Below, piece after piece: positions 24,192 through 33,844 of a DNA stretch of 61,828 nucleotides. Origin of the DNA: an uncultured Acetatifactor sp. (GTDB taxonomy: Bacteria > Bacillota > Clostridia > Lachnospirales > Lachnospiraceae). The notes below the pieces were generated by a model that had not been told where the DNA came from, searched no databases, and worked only from the letters and a program-made list of their open reading frames with translations. Each line of letters starts with the position of its first letter. Position 1 is the stretch's first letter. The stretch is from the NCBI GenBank assembly GCA_910586515.1, contig CAJUGL010000003.1, forward strand, positions 1 to 61,828. The letters run 5' to 3'. The translations under genes and the position numbers were made by a program.

Positions 24192-25439
24192 TTAATTGCT
24201 TTTCCGTATATCCTTAAGCGCGGCTCCCAGTTTTATGGGATTGCCGTATCGAAGCGTACCCATACGATAGAGTTTCGCTCCCAGCAGGCCCGTTCCGGCA
24301 ATGGACAGAACCAAAATCAGGAAAGAAACCACGATCTCCCAGGCAGCCACAGTGCCCATGGCAATCCGGGCAAACATTGTGCTGTAGGAACTGACCGGAA
24401 GAAAAGACAACACCTTGATCACTTCCCCGTCTACATTATTGAGCTGTAATAAAGAGAAGAAATACACCAGCATGATCACCACCATCAGCCCGGAAACACT
24501 CTTGCTGACATCCTCCGTCTTGCTTACCAGGGCGCCCATTGCCCCATAGAGGAAGGCGTAGAAGAGATATCCTCCCAGACCGAAGAAAGCAAAAGCCGCC
24601 AAAACTTCTCCGGGAATGTGCAGAAACATATCCAGCATGCCTCCCCACTGTTCCCTATTGACCTGGTACGCCAGCAAAATCACCCCCAGCAAAACGCCCA
24701 TCTGAAACACTCCGGCTATAGCCCCGGCGATCACCTTGCCGAACAACAGACTGTTGGGCGATGTACTCGTAACCAGCACCTCTATGGCTCTGTTGCTCTT
24801 CTCGTTGGTGACGGAGACCGCAATCATCTGGCCATAATAAACAATCAGCATAAACACAATGATCACCAGTAAATAACAGTACCAATAATTGCTTCCGGAA
24901 TCCTTGTTCAGTATCTGTTCCGTCACGGTAATAGGCACATCATACATAAGGGAAATCTCCTCCAGATCCAGATCCCGCTCCCGGCAGTAGTCCATTCTGT
25001 AGAATAGCTTCATGGCCTGCTCAAACATAGCGGCATTGTGGTCCGTCATGCTTTTGTTAAACACAAAATACTCGTATTCCGTTTTTCCCGTTACCAGAAA
25101 CCCTGCCGCTGCCTCCTGGGACTCCACTGCCTTCTGCAGAGCATCCGCATCCTCCGCCGCCTGCCAAAGCACCTCCGGAAACATTTCCTGCAGAATCTCC
25201 GCCCTCACCGCGCCAACCTGGTCCACATAGAGAAAAATATCCTTCTCCCCCTGGTCTTCGTCTGCGTCATCCGCGCCGCCCACCGTTTTTACGCCTGTGA
25301 AGCCTGACATATCCACAAACCGGGGCAGAAACAAAGCCGCCGCCCCAAACAGAGCCAGCGCTATGGTCAGCCCCATAAAGACCTTGTTTGTAAAATATTC
25401 TTTCAGCTCATACTTGAGCACCACTAAAAACCTGTTCAT
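24192..25439 (-). CDS. ABC-2 type transporter permease (NatB-like)
   Basis: A 415-aa membrane protein of the NatB/YhaP ABC-2 exporter family. One helix near residues 20-40 is followed by an extracytoplasmic domain of about 150 residues, then five or six helices from about 175 to 395. The start ATG overlaps the stop of the ATPase gene as ATGA, so translation is coupled. Its partner is the ATPase at 25436-26353. NatAB-type systems export sodium or other small compounds; the substrate here cannot be told. Confidence 0.88.
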   Translation of the reverse strand: MNRFLVVLKYELKEYFTNKVFMGLTIALALFGAAALFLPRFVDMSGFTGVKTVGGADDADEDQGEKDIFLYVDQVGAVRAEILQEMFPEVLWQAAEDADALQKAVESQEAAAGFLVTGKTEYEYFVFNKSMTDHNAAMFEQAMKLFYRMDYCRERDLDLEEISLMYDVPITVTEQILNKDSGSNYWYCYLLVIIVFMLIVYYGQMIAVSVTNEKSNRAIEVLVTSTSPNSLLFGKVIAGAIAGVFQMGVLLGVILLAYQVNREQWGGMLDMFLHIPGEVLAAFAFFGLGGYLFYAFLYGAMGALVSKTEDVSKSVSGLMVVIMLVYFFSLLQLNNVDGEVIKVLSFLPVSSYSTMFARIAMGTVAAWEIVVSFLILVLSIAGTGLLGAKLYRMGTLRYGNPIKLGAALKDIRKSN

Positions 25440-26353
25440 TCCTCCTCACCTACCTTCTTCACAAATATATCATTCAGTGACGGCTCATAACTGCCGAATC
25501 TCTCTACCTCCACATCCGATCCGGCCAGGGCGGCCATCAGCATGCGCCTGTCCACTCCCTCTATCAGCTCCAGAATCAGAAACTCCCGCTTCCTGTCGGC
25601 CACCACCGCCAGCTCCGCCCATTCCCGCTTCACTCTGTCAGCCAGCTCTTCCAGAGAACAATTCTCCGCCGCCAGCACCAGCCTGTTGCTGCCGTATTCC
25701 TTCTTGATTTCCTTGAGCCTGCCGTCCAGCACTACTTCCCCCTGGTTGATGATTGCGATCTCATCGCAGAACTCCTCCACATAACTCATCTGGTGGCTGG
25801 AGAAGATCACCAGCCTGTCCTCGGCAATGAGCTCATTCACCACCTCTTTCAGGATCTGCGAATTTACAGGGTCAAGACCGCTGAAGGGCTCATCCAGAAT
25901 CACAATCTCCGGATTGCTCACCAATGTTGCAGCCAGCTGCACTTTCTGTTGGTTGCCCTTGGATAGAGTCTCCAGCTTCCTGGTCTCGTACTCGGCCACC
26001 TCCAGCCTGGCCAGCCATTTCCGGGCGCTCTCCCTGGCCTCTATGGCGCCCATTCCCCGCAGACAGGCCAGGTAGACCATCTGGTCAATCACTTTTCTCT
26101 TGGGATACAGCCCCCTCTCCTCCGGCAGATACCCTATTCTGTGTTTTGCGGGAACAAATTTCCTGCCGTCCAGCAGGATCTCGCCGCTGTCAGCATGGAA
26201 CACGTCCATCAGGATACGGATCGTGGTAGTCTTGCCTGCGCCGTTCCTTCCCAACAGGCCAAGCGCCCTCCCGTTTTCCACATGTAAGTCGATGCCATGG
26301 AGCACTTCTTTTCCCCCAAAGCTTTTTCGGATACCCTTTACCTCTAGTTTCAT
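25436..26353 (-). CDS. ABC transporter ATP-binding protein (NatA-like)
   Basis: A 305-aa ATPase. The ATG at 26353 is chosen because GGGAGG lies six bases upstream and the protein then begins MKLEVKGIRKSFGGKEV, the usual start of the fold. Walker A is GLLGRNGAGKTTT, the signature is ETLSKGNQQKVQLA, Walker B is VILDEPFSGLDP, and the switch His is in FSSHQM. A C-terminal domain of about 85 residues, typical of NatA-type subunits, ends with SLNDIFVKKV. It pairs with the permease downstream and is probably controlled by the PadR gene in front. Confidence 0.92.
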   Translation of the reverse strand: MKLEVKGIRKSFGGKEVLHGIDLHVENGRALGLLGRNGAGKTTTIRILMDVFHADSGEILLDGRKFVPAKHRIGYLPEERGLYPKRKVIDQMVYLACLRGMGAIEARESARKWLARLEVAEYETRKLETLSKGNQQKVQLAATLVSNPEIVILDEPFSGLDPVNSQILKEVVNELIAEDRLVIFSSHQMSYVEEFCDEIAIINQGEVVLDGRLKEIKKEYGSNRLVLAAENCSLEELADRVKREWAELAVVADRKREFLILELIEGVDRRMLMAALAGSDVEVERFGSYEPSLNDIFVKKVGEEE

Positions 26354-26425
26354 CTCTTTCCTCCCATCCGCTTCCCGTACCGCCGCACGCCTCTCCAATG
26401 ACCCGTGAATGCTTGATTATACGGA

Positions 26426-26791
26426 TTATTCTCTCCGTGCCGCCACAGATTTCCTGTCCTGAACCATTGATACCCCCCCTGGCAGGATTTTTCGCCCGTC
26501 GGCCAGCTGCTTCTCCAGCCGCCCGGTCTCCTCCTGCAGCAATTCCATCCCCTTCTCCGTAATTTGGTACTCCTTTCTGCCGCTCTCAGGCATCATCACG
26601 ATGACACCGTCGTCCGTCATCCGCCCCAACATGGTATACAGCGTTCCTGTTCCCAGGAGAATCCTGCCCTTTGTCAGTACGCTTACATATTGTATAATGG
26701 CGTATCCGTGCCTGGGCTGAAGCACCGCAAGAAGGGTATAATAAGTCGTCTCAGTCATGGGTATGTATCTTTTTCGCAAAGCATCATTCAA
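26426..26791 (-). CDS. PadR family transcriptional regulator
   Basis: A 121-aa repressor with the PadR winged helix: MTETTYYTLLAVLQPRHGYA, then GTLYTMLGRMTDDGVI and GRKEYQITEKG. The start is read as a TTG at 26791 with AGGAGAG six bases upstream; the overlapping ATG is out of frame, and the next Met (residue 12) would cut off the first helix. It precedes the NatAB-like genes by 72 bases. PadR proteins of this group commonly repress linked exporters until a drug or metabolite binds. Repeats in its promoter region look like its operator. Confidence 0.88.
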   Translation of the reverse strand: MNDALRKRYIPMTETTYYTLLAVLQPRHGYAIIQYVSVLTKGRILLGTGTLYTMLGRMTDDGVIVMMPESGRKEYQITEKGMELLQEETGRLEKQLADGRKILPGGVSMVQDRKSVAARRE

Positions 26792-26811
26792 TCAAGCCTC
26801 TCCTTTCCGCA

Positions 26812-26864
26812 ATATGTCATTTCTCTATATGTCGTCAGGCAACATGTCGTTCTTCGACATATAT
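26812..26864 (-). promoter_or_regulatory. Probable PadR operator: three 15-bp-phased repeats plus an inverted copy
   Basis: ATATGTCAT (26812-26820), ATATGTCGT (26827-26835) and ACATGTCGT (26842-26850) begin exactly 15 bp apart. An inverted copy CGACATATAT follows at 26855-26864. PadR proteins bind ATGT/ACAT dyads, so this fits an operator upstream of the padR-ABC operon. Confidence 0.6.
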
Positions 26865-26920
26865 CGGATACAGAATAGCACTTCAGGAGGCAAAAGTCAA
26901 GAAAAATATCGGCGCTGTAT

Positions 26921-27655
26921 TCAGTCATGCCTCTCGTCCGCACAATCAAAAGTCTCACAGAACCTGGCAGAAACAGAAGGCTCCTCCCCTGCCGGATAAA
27001 AATGAGAAGTATCTCCAAAGGCGCTCATCCTGAAGCAGACTTTGCCCTGCCGTCTCTCCTCCGAATAAACCGTAGTCACAGAGGCCGGAGCCGCACAGGT
27101 ATGATGCCATAAAATCATGGGCGACACATTCAGCAATCGGCTCAGCAGCACGCATTCCAACCCAAAGTGGCAAAAAAATACAATGGTATCCCGATTCGGT
27201 CTTACTGCCCGATAAATTTCCCCTTCCCGCTCGTAACCATGCCGGCTCAGCAGGGTGTCAAAGCTTCGGATCACCTGCTCATAGGCCTCGCCTACTCTGC
27301 CTTCCCGCATGGTGAGGGTCTGCGCCCACTTGTCCCGGCGAAAATAATCCTCCTGAGCAGTCCAGTCCTCCGGCAGCCAATCCCATACCAGACTGGTCCG
27401 CTCTTCTCCCCTGTCAGGACGGCTGATCAGAGGCGTAAATTCCTGCAGCCAGTCACATACCACGGCCTTCCGGTTCATTTTCTCCAGAGTAAGCCCCGCA
27501 GTGTCCCTGGCCCGTCCCAGGGGCGATACATAAAAAGCCGCCACCTCCATTTGGGATATCCTCTCCGCCAGAAGCGCAGCCTCTCTCCATCCCTTTTCCG
27601 TAAGGGAATCCTTCTCATAGTCCGGATCCCCGTGTCTGATGATCAATATCCGCAT
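26921..27655 (-). CDS. Histidine phosphatase family protein (phosphoglycerate-mutase-like)
   Basis: A 244-aa protein starting at the ATG at 27655 behind GGAGG. The catalytic motif LIIRHGDPDY is at the N terminus, with a supporting Arg in SPLGRARDTA and the second catalytic His in VFFCHFGLE. These mark the branch 1 histidine phosphatase fold. Substrate is not predictable; members act on sugar phosphates, nucleotides or cobalamin precursors. It follows the ZIP gene by 64 bases and may be the last member of the metal operon. Its last codons run to 26921, and the PadR promoter lies beyond. Confidence 0.85.
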   Translation of the reverse strand: MRILIIRHGDPDYEKDSLTEKGWREAALLAERISQMEVAAFYVSPLGRARDTAGLTLEKMNRKAVVCDWLQEFTPLISRPDRGEERTSLVWDWLPEDWTAQEDYFRRDKWAQTLTMREGRVGEAYEQVIRSFDTLLSRHGYEREGEIYRAVRPNRDTIVFFCHFGLECVLLSRLLNVSPMILWHHTCAAPASVTTVYSEERRQGKVCFRMSAFGDTSHFYPAGEEPSVSARFCETFDCADERHD

Positions 27656-27719
27656 AATTTTTCCTCCGTATTTTCCATAATAAATATACTGTTCCCCGAA
27701 ACCGATGCCGCCTTTATCC

Positions 27720-28574
27720 TCATGCCGCCACATCCAAAACCATCATCAGCGCGAACCCCGCCGCCATGCTGACTGTGCCCAATCTCCCGTTTTCTCCGGA
27801 ACACGCCTCAGGGATCAGTTCATTGGCAGCCACATACAGCATTGCTCCCGCCGCAAGGGCCAGCAGATACGGGAGCACGGGGATAACAAGCTCCGCCAGA
27901 AGCAGAGTGAGTACGGCGCCTGCCGGTTCTACCACCCCCGACAATACCCCCATCCGGAATGCCCGGAGCCTGGAATCCCCCTCACTCCTCAGCGGCATGG
28001 AAATAATGGCTCCCTCAGGCAGATTCTGGATGGCAATGCCCACGGACAGCATCATTGCTCCCGCCATGGTAATCCCCGTATCCGCCCTCATGGCCCCCGC
28101 CAGCGCCACGCCCACCGCCATGCCTTCGGGCAGATTGTGAAGCGCCACCGCCAGTATCAGCATGGTCACTTTCCGGCTGCCCTCCGCTGTTTTTCCCTTC
28201 CCCGGTTCACTGCTCACTTCCGCCTGCCGACTGACGGAATACAGTCCTCCGTTCCCCTCGTCTTCCTGAGACTTCCAGGGAGCTGCGGAACCGCTCTGCA
28301 TATACAGAACCAGATTGTCCAGCAGAAGCAAAAAAGCCACCCCCAACAGTAATCCTGCCCCTCCCGGAAACCAGGCGGTTTTCCCCTGCTGCTCCGCCAT
28401 CTCCATAGCAGGAATCAGAAGGGACCACACCGAGGCAGCGATCATGACGCCGGAGGCAAATCCCAGCAAAAGACGCTCCAATCCCGGATTTATGTTTTCC
28501 TTCAGGCAAAATACCATGGCCGCTCCCAGAGACGTCCCCAAAAAAGGAATCACTACAATCGCAAATTCATCCAT
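27720..28574 (-). CDS. ZIP family metal transporter
   Basis: A 284-aa membrane protein predicted to import Zn2+ or related divalent metals. It has about eight helices; the conserved helix 4 and 5 motifs are visible as HNLPEGMAVGVALAG and QNLPEGAIISMPL. A hydrophilic loop of about 50 residues lies between helices 3 and 4. The start at 28574 is preferred because GGGAG lies seven bases upstream; an ATG four codons earlier is possible. It follows the P-type ATPase by about 150 bases, so uptake and efflux genes lie together. Confidence 0.88.
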   Translation of the reverse strand: MDEFAIVVIPFLGTSLGAAMVFCLKENINPGLERLLLGFASGVMIAASVWSLLIPAMEMAEQQGKTAWFPGGAGLLLGVAFLLLLDNLVLYMQSGSAAPWKSQEDEGNGGLYSVSRQAEVSSEPGKGKTAEGSRKVTMLILAVALHNLPEGMAVGVALAGAMRADTGITMAGAMMLSVGIAIQNLPEGAIISMPLRSEGDSRLRAFRMGVLSGVVEPAGAVLTLLLAELVIPVLPYLLALAAGAMLYVAANELIPEACSGENGRLGTVSMAAGFALMMVLDVAA

Positions 28575-28653
28575 ATCCGCTCCCATCCGCCCGCTCAGTC
28601 AGCCGAAAACTCTCTCCGCCTCCTTCGCGGTACACATCCAAAACTGCAGTTCC

Positions 28654-28683
28654 GGCGGAAAGCCTTGACGCAGACTTTCCGCC
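28654..28683. other. Hairpin between P-type ATPase and ZIP genes
   Basis: GGCGGAAAG (28654-28662) and CTTTCCGCC (28675-28683) form a 9-bp perfect stem with a 12-base loop. No T run follows on the minus strand, so it may be an RNA-processing or stability element rather than a terminator. Confidence 0.4.
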
Positions 28684-28726
28684 GCTCTGAATTATTGTAT
28701 GTGATTACGCATGTATAACGTGCCGA

Positions 28727-30682
28727 CTATCCTCTCGCGTTCAGGCACCGGACGGCATTCAGCACCGCCAGCACCATGACCCCCACGTCGGCAAAAATAG
28801 CAATCCACATATTCGCAATGCCGAAAGCGCCCAGCACCAGACAGACCGCCTTGACGCCCAGGGCAAACACGATATTTTCATAGACAATCCTCATACATTT
28901 CCTGGAAATCTGTATGGCCAGGGCCAGTTTCATGGGATTATCGTCCATGAGCACAACATCTGCTGCCTCGATGGCCGCATCAGACCCCAGCGCCCCCATG
29001 GCCACACCGATGTCCGCCCGGGACAGAACCGGCGCGTCATTTATGCCGTCCCCTACGAAAACCAGATTCTCCCTGCCTGATTTCCGGGCCAGCAGACACT
29101 CAACAGCCTCCACCTTATCTCCCGGAAGCAGTTCGCTCCTGACCTCATCCACTGCTAAAAGTCCCGCCACACGTTCCGCCGTCATTTTGCCGTCTCCTGT
29201 GAGCATTACCGTTCTCTTGACCCCTGCTGACTTCAGCGCCGCAATCGCCTCCCGGGACTGCTCCTTAATCACGTCTGAAATGAGAATATAGCCTGCGTAG
29301 ATTCCGTTTACCGCCACATGAACTACAGTTCCGATCCCTGTATTTTTTTCATAGGAAATCCCCAGGCTCTCCATCTGCCGGAAATTACCCGCCGCCACGG
29401 TATAGCCCTCCACCTGCGCCGAAACGCCGTGACCGCCGTTTTCTTCCACCTGACTCACTTTGCTCATGTCGATTTCCTGTCCGTACGCTTCCCGCAGACT
29501 TCTTGCAATGGGATGACCGGAATAACTTTCCGCATAAGCCGCCAGCTCCAAAAGTCTGCGGCCGGCAGAGTCGCCGGCTTCTCCTGCCGCCTCTTCATCC
29601 GGCAAAAAATTTCCCGTCTTGATAAATTCCGGCGAAGCCTGTACATCCGTCACCTGAAATACACCCTTGGTCAGCGTCCCCGTCTTGTCAAAAACCACAT
29701 ATCCCGTGCGGGCCAGCGCTTCCAGATAATTGGAACCCTTTACCAGAATACCGCAGGCGGAAGCGCCTCCGATGCCCCCGAAAAAGCTTAAGGGAATGGA
29801 AATCACCAACGCGCAGGGACAGCTGATAACCAGAAACGTCAACGCCCGGATAATCCAGGTGCTCCAGCCGGCCGGATTGCCTGTCAGCAGATTGATCACC
29901 GAGGGCACAATGGCCAGAGCCAGTGCCCCATAGCAGACGGCAGGGGTATAATATCTGGCAAATTTTGTGATAAAGTTCTCCGTGCGCGCCTTTTTCATAC
30001 TGGAATTCTCCACCAGATCCAGTATCTTCGACACGGTAGACTCTCCGAACTCCCTGGTGGTCCGAATCCGCAGCAGACCGGAGAGATTTACGCAGCCGCT
30101 GATAACCTCTCCCCCGGTTTCCACCTCTCTGGGCACGCTTTCCCCGGTAAGCGCGCTGGTATTCAGGGATGATCTGCCCTCCACCACCACACCGTCGATG
30201 GGAATCTTCTCTCCGGGCTGCACCACAATCACAGTGCCCACCGTCACTTCGTCCGGGTCAACCTGTTCGAGGCCGCCGCTCTCATCCTCGATATTGGCAT
30301 AGTCCGGCCGGATATCCATCAGCGCGCTGATATTGCGCCTGCTCTTCCCTACCGCCACAGCCTGAAAGAGCTCCCCGATCTGATAAAACAGCATAACCGC
30401 CACGCCTTCGGCAAATTCTCCCTCCATACCGTTTGCTTCGTTATACACCCCCAGCAGCATAGCCCCTACCGTTGCCACCGCCATTAGAAAATTCTCGTCG
30501 AAAACCTCTCCGTGAAATATACCCAGAGCGGCTTTCCGCAGAATGTCATAGCCGATAATCAGATAGGGCACCAGATACAGAGCAAAGCGCAGATACCCTT
30601 CCGCCGGTACAAAATGCAGAGCCGCCATCAGAACCGCAGCTGTTATTATACGGTACAATATTTTTTTCTGCTTTTTCGTCAT
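28727..30682 (-). CDS. Heavy-metal-translocating P1B-type ATPase (Zn/Cd/Pb type)
   Basis: A 651-aa metal efflux pump. It has membrane helices near the N terminus, the actuator motif TGESVPRE, the transmembrane metal site SCPCALVISIP (CPC at 288-290), the phosphorylation site DKTGTLTKG (Asp332), HP in SGHPIARSL, and the hinge GDGINDAPVLSRADIGVAMG. The C-terminal helices and CPC type point to Zn/Cd/Pb rather than Cu. It lacks the usual N-terminal HMA domain, and a separate HMA protein is encoded directly upstream (30898-31119). Start ATG at 30682 with AAGGTGAG. Confidence 0.93.
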   Translation of the reverse strand: MTKKQKKILYRIITAAVLMAALHFVPAEGYLRFALYLVPYLIIGYDILRKAALGIFHGEVFDENFLMAVATVGAMLLGVYNEANGMEGEFAEGVAVMLFYQIGELFQAVAVGKSRRNISALMDIRPDYANIEDESGGLEQVDPDEVTVGTVIVVQPGEKIPIDGVVVEGRSSLNTSALTGESVPREVETGGEVISGCVNLSGLLRIRTTREFGESTVSKILDLVENSSMKKARTENFITKFARYYTPAVCYGALALAIVPSVINLLTGNPAGWSTWIIRALTFLVISCPCALVISIPLSFFGGIGGASACGILVKGSNYLEALARTGYVVFDKTGTLTKGVFQVTDVQASPEFIKTGNFLPDEEAAGEAGDSAGRRLLELAAYAESYSGHPIARSLREAYGQEIDMSKVSQVEENGGHGVSAQVEGYTVAAGNFRQMESLGISYEKNTGIGTVVHVAVNGIYAGYILISDVIKEQSREAIAALKSAGVKRTVMLTGDGKMTAERVAGLLAVDEVRSELLPGDKVEAVECLLARKSGRENLVFVGDGINDAPVLSRADIGVAMGALGSDAAIEAADVVLMDDNPMKLALAIQISRKCMRIVYENIVFALGVKAVCLVLGAFGIANMWIAIFADVGVMVLAVLNAVRCLNARG

Positions 30683-30739
30683 TCTCTCTCACCTTACCTT
30701 TTCTTCCATTCGTTTCGCTTATTCCGATTTTCTTTATCG

Positions 30740-30810
30740 CGCGGCCCGTGCGCCGCTTTAGCGGCAAAATTCCGGGTGCGAGATATCGCACTTTGTGCAC
30801 GGGCTGTGCA
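30740..30810. repeat. Dispersed GC-rich foldable repeat, full copy
   Basis: The first 29 bases (30740-30768) are identical to 36271-36299. The element folds as an outer stem GCCCGTGC with GCACGGGC, containing two inner hairpins (GCCGC/GCGGC and GTGCGA/TCGCAC). Its right end, CTTTGTGCACGGGC (30791-30804), recurs with one change at 42610. It sits between the HMA and ATPase genes and is transcribed with them. Confidence 0.65.
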
Positions 30811-30897
30811 GACAAAAAGGAACCGCCTCCGCGATCCCTTTCTGCAAAGGAACTGACTGTCTCTCCCCGGAAACCGCCTGTAAGAGGCGCGTGTATT

Positions 30898-31119
30898 TTA
30901 ATCCAAAAAGATCTCGCAGTCGGCCTCCACCTTTTTGCAGGCCTTGCGCACGGTCTCCATGACTGCCCGTTCCTCCGCTCCCTCCGCAAACTCCACCTTC
31001 ATCTTTTGGGTCATGAAGCTTACTGCGGCCTCCTGTACACCGGCCACCTTTTTCGCCGCCTCCTCCATTTTCAGAGCGCAGTTTGCGCAGTCCACCTCAA
31101 TCTTATACGTCTTCTTCAC
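30898..31119 (-). CDS. Stand-alone heavy-metal-associated (HMA) domain protein
   Basis: A 73-aa protein whose start is best placed at a GTG (31119), with AAGGAGGGG at the right distance; the longer frame upstream has no site. The ferredoxin-like HMA fold opens KKTYKIEVDCANCALKMEEA, with CANC as the CxxC metal site, and ends with a possible third ligand in EADCEIFLD. It most likely delivers Zn, Cd or a similar ion to the adjacent P-type ATPase, which has no such domain of its own. It is the first gene after the ArsR-type operator. Confidence 0.88.
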   Translation of the reverse strand: MKKTYKIEVDCANCALKMEEAAKKVAGVQEAAVSFMTQKMKVEFAEGAEERAVMETVRKACKKVEADCEIFLD

Positions 31120-31237
31120 GATAATGCCCCTCCTTTTCCGCTTTCTGTTTTCGATTAGCTGTTTCTTTCCTTCTTGATTCTGTCCCGGGATTTTCATGCA
31201 GAATGCCCGCGAAAACATCATCCTCTTTAAGCCTATT

Positions 31238-31290
31238 CATATGAATTATTGTTCATATGTTTATATTACCACAAATTCCGGAAATGTCAA
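31238..31290 (-). promoter_or_regulatory. Promoter with ArsR/SmtB-type operator for the metal operon
   Basis: A -35 box TTGACA (31285-31290 in plus coordinates) and a -10 box TAATAT (31263-31268) with a 16-bp spacer read leftward into the HMA gene. Immediately downstream is a perfect dyad CATATGAA/TTCATATG (31238-31245 and 31252-31259), which on the minus strand gives ATATGAACA-ATA-ATTCATAT, the recognised form for SmtB/CzrA/CadC metal-sensing repressors. Metal-induced expression is the expected behaviour. The repressor gene is not in the window. Confidence 0.8.
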
Positions 31291-31321
31291 TACCGATTCT
31301 GAATTATTTATCTCTACTACA

Positions 31322-31371
31322 TTTTCCCGCATAACAGTTCAGCACCCTGTCTGAACTGTTACTTTTCCCGC
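31322..31371. repeat. 32-bp palindrome flanked by a 9-bp direct repeat (insertion-like), copy 2
   Basis: Arms ATAACAGTTCAG (31331-31342) and CTGAACTGTTAC (31351-31362) enclose CACCCTGT. The unit is bounded exactly by TTTTCCCGC on both sides (31322-31330 and 31363-31371). Relative to the copy at 18233 it is inverted, and its centre matches at six of eight positions. Confidence 0.75.
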
Positions 31372-31471
31372 GGCATCACGCCGAACCTGGACACCCTATG
31401 GAACCGCGCAAAAAAGCCCAGCGAAAACAGCCGTCACGGCCGGTTCGAAAGGCTTCAGTCTGTGTATATTT

Positions 31472-31516
31472 AATAGTTCCGACAGCCCTCCCGCAAAGTC
31501 AAAATTGCGCTCTGTC
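31472..31516. repeat. Long-loop palindrome related to the 32-bp element
   Basis: ATAGTTCCGACAG and CTGTCGGAACTGTT arms pair around a 26-base loop that itself contains GCAA/TTGC. The arms resemble those of the 32-bp palindromes. It lies just after the nuclease remnant on the minus strand and could also act as its terminator. Confidence 0.45.
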
Positions 31517-31547
31517 GGAACTGTTGCATGTATGTCCATCCGTCCTG

Positions 31548-32033
31548 TTACTCTTTTCTCCATGCCTCAATGACACAGGTATGCTTTTTCAAGGTTTGGT
31601 TATAGCTGATGCCTACCAGAAGAATATCCCCTCTGTATCCCCGAACCCATGCTGCATACTCCTTATTCCAGATCTGCCAAATAGCCCCCGGCCCGGACTG
31701 GTCCCATCTCAGCTCCACCACCAGAGCGGGAAGGTTCTCATGCTGTTTAGGCAGATATGCTATGTCCGCCACCCCCTTGCCGGAAGAAAATTCCACAATA
31801 GGCCTTTCATAGTATTTCTTTGCGCCGTAAAAAGCCATCAGAAGAGTACCGGCCAGAGCATGCTCATTATCATAACACAGAAGTGACTCTGTCCGGCCGT
31901 GAATCGTTTCCATCTCCCTCGCCACCGCCTCCCCGTCCAGAGCGAGAGTCTGCTCCAACAGCTTATCGGAACGGTTCATGGCATAAACCAGACCGCTCCA
32001 CCGCGGTTCCTCCGCTCTCCGCGCGATTTTCAC
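31548..32033 (-). pseudogene. Remnant of AAA-ATPase-like / PD-(D/E)XK family gene
   Basis: The 161 codons match only the C-terminal part of the family represented in full at 3667-5346. The PD-(D/E)XK core is recognisable as GKGVADIAYLPKQHENLPAL followed by VVELRWDQS, with D, E and a substituted K (VELRW in place of ExK). The ATPase-like domain is missing and the 5' end abuts the clpX-like gene without room for it. It is therefore a decayed gene. Palindromic repeats related to the 32-bp element lie on its 3' side. Confidence 0.65.
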
Positions 32034-32058
32034 TCATACTGCCGCACCTTCCCGCGGC

Positions 32059-33612
<1,554 letters not shown>

Positions 33613-33687
33613 TTTCTGTGCTTCCTCTTTTCTATCCGCGCTTGTCCGGCATACCTGCCGTCATCCGTTATCCATTCTTACTCTATC

Positions 33688-33716
33688 AGTATACTGGAAA
33701 ACGTCCTGCTGTACAA
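33688..33716 (-). promoter_or_regulatory. Sigma-A promoter of the clpX-like gene
   Basis: On the minus strand TTGTAC (33711-33716) and TATACT (33688-33693) are separated by 17 bp, about 75 bases before the start codon at 33612. Confidence 0.65.
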
Positions 33717-33763
33717 GTGAACTTTTTCTAAAGAACAAAATTGATTACTGTTCACGGACACGG

Positions 33764-33808
33764 AAAAGCTGCCGCCCCGGTCTTACGGCCATGGGTACGG
33801 CAGCTTTT
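33764..33808 (-). terminator. Terminator after the HtrA gene
   Basis: AAAAGCTGCCG (33764-33774) and CGGCAGCTTTT (33798-33808) form an 11-bp perfect stem followed by T residues on either strand. It lies just downstream of the htrA-like stop at 33845 and upstream of the clpX-like promoter. Confidence 0.8.
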
Positions 33809-33844
33809 CTTCAGCATTGTTTTTCCTGTTGCCGGGCTTTGCCC

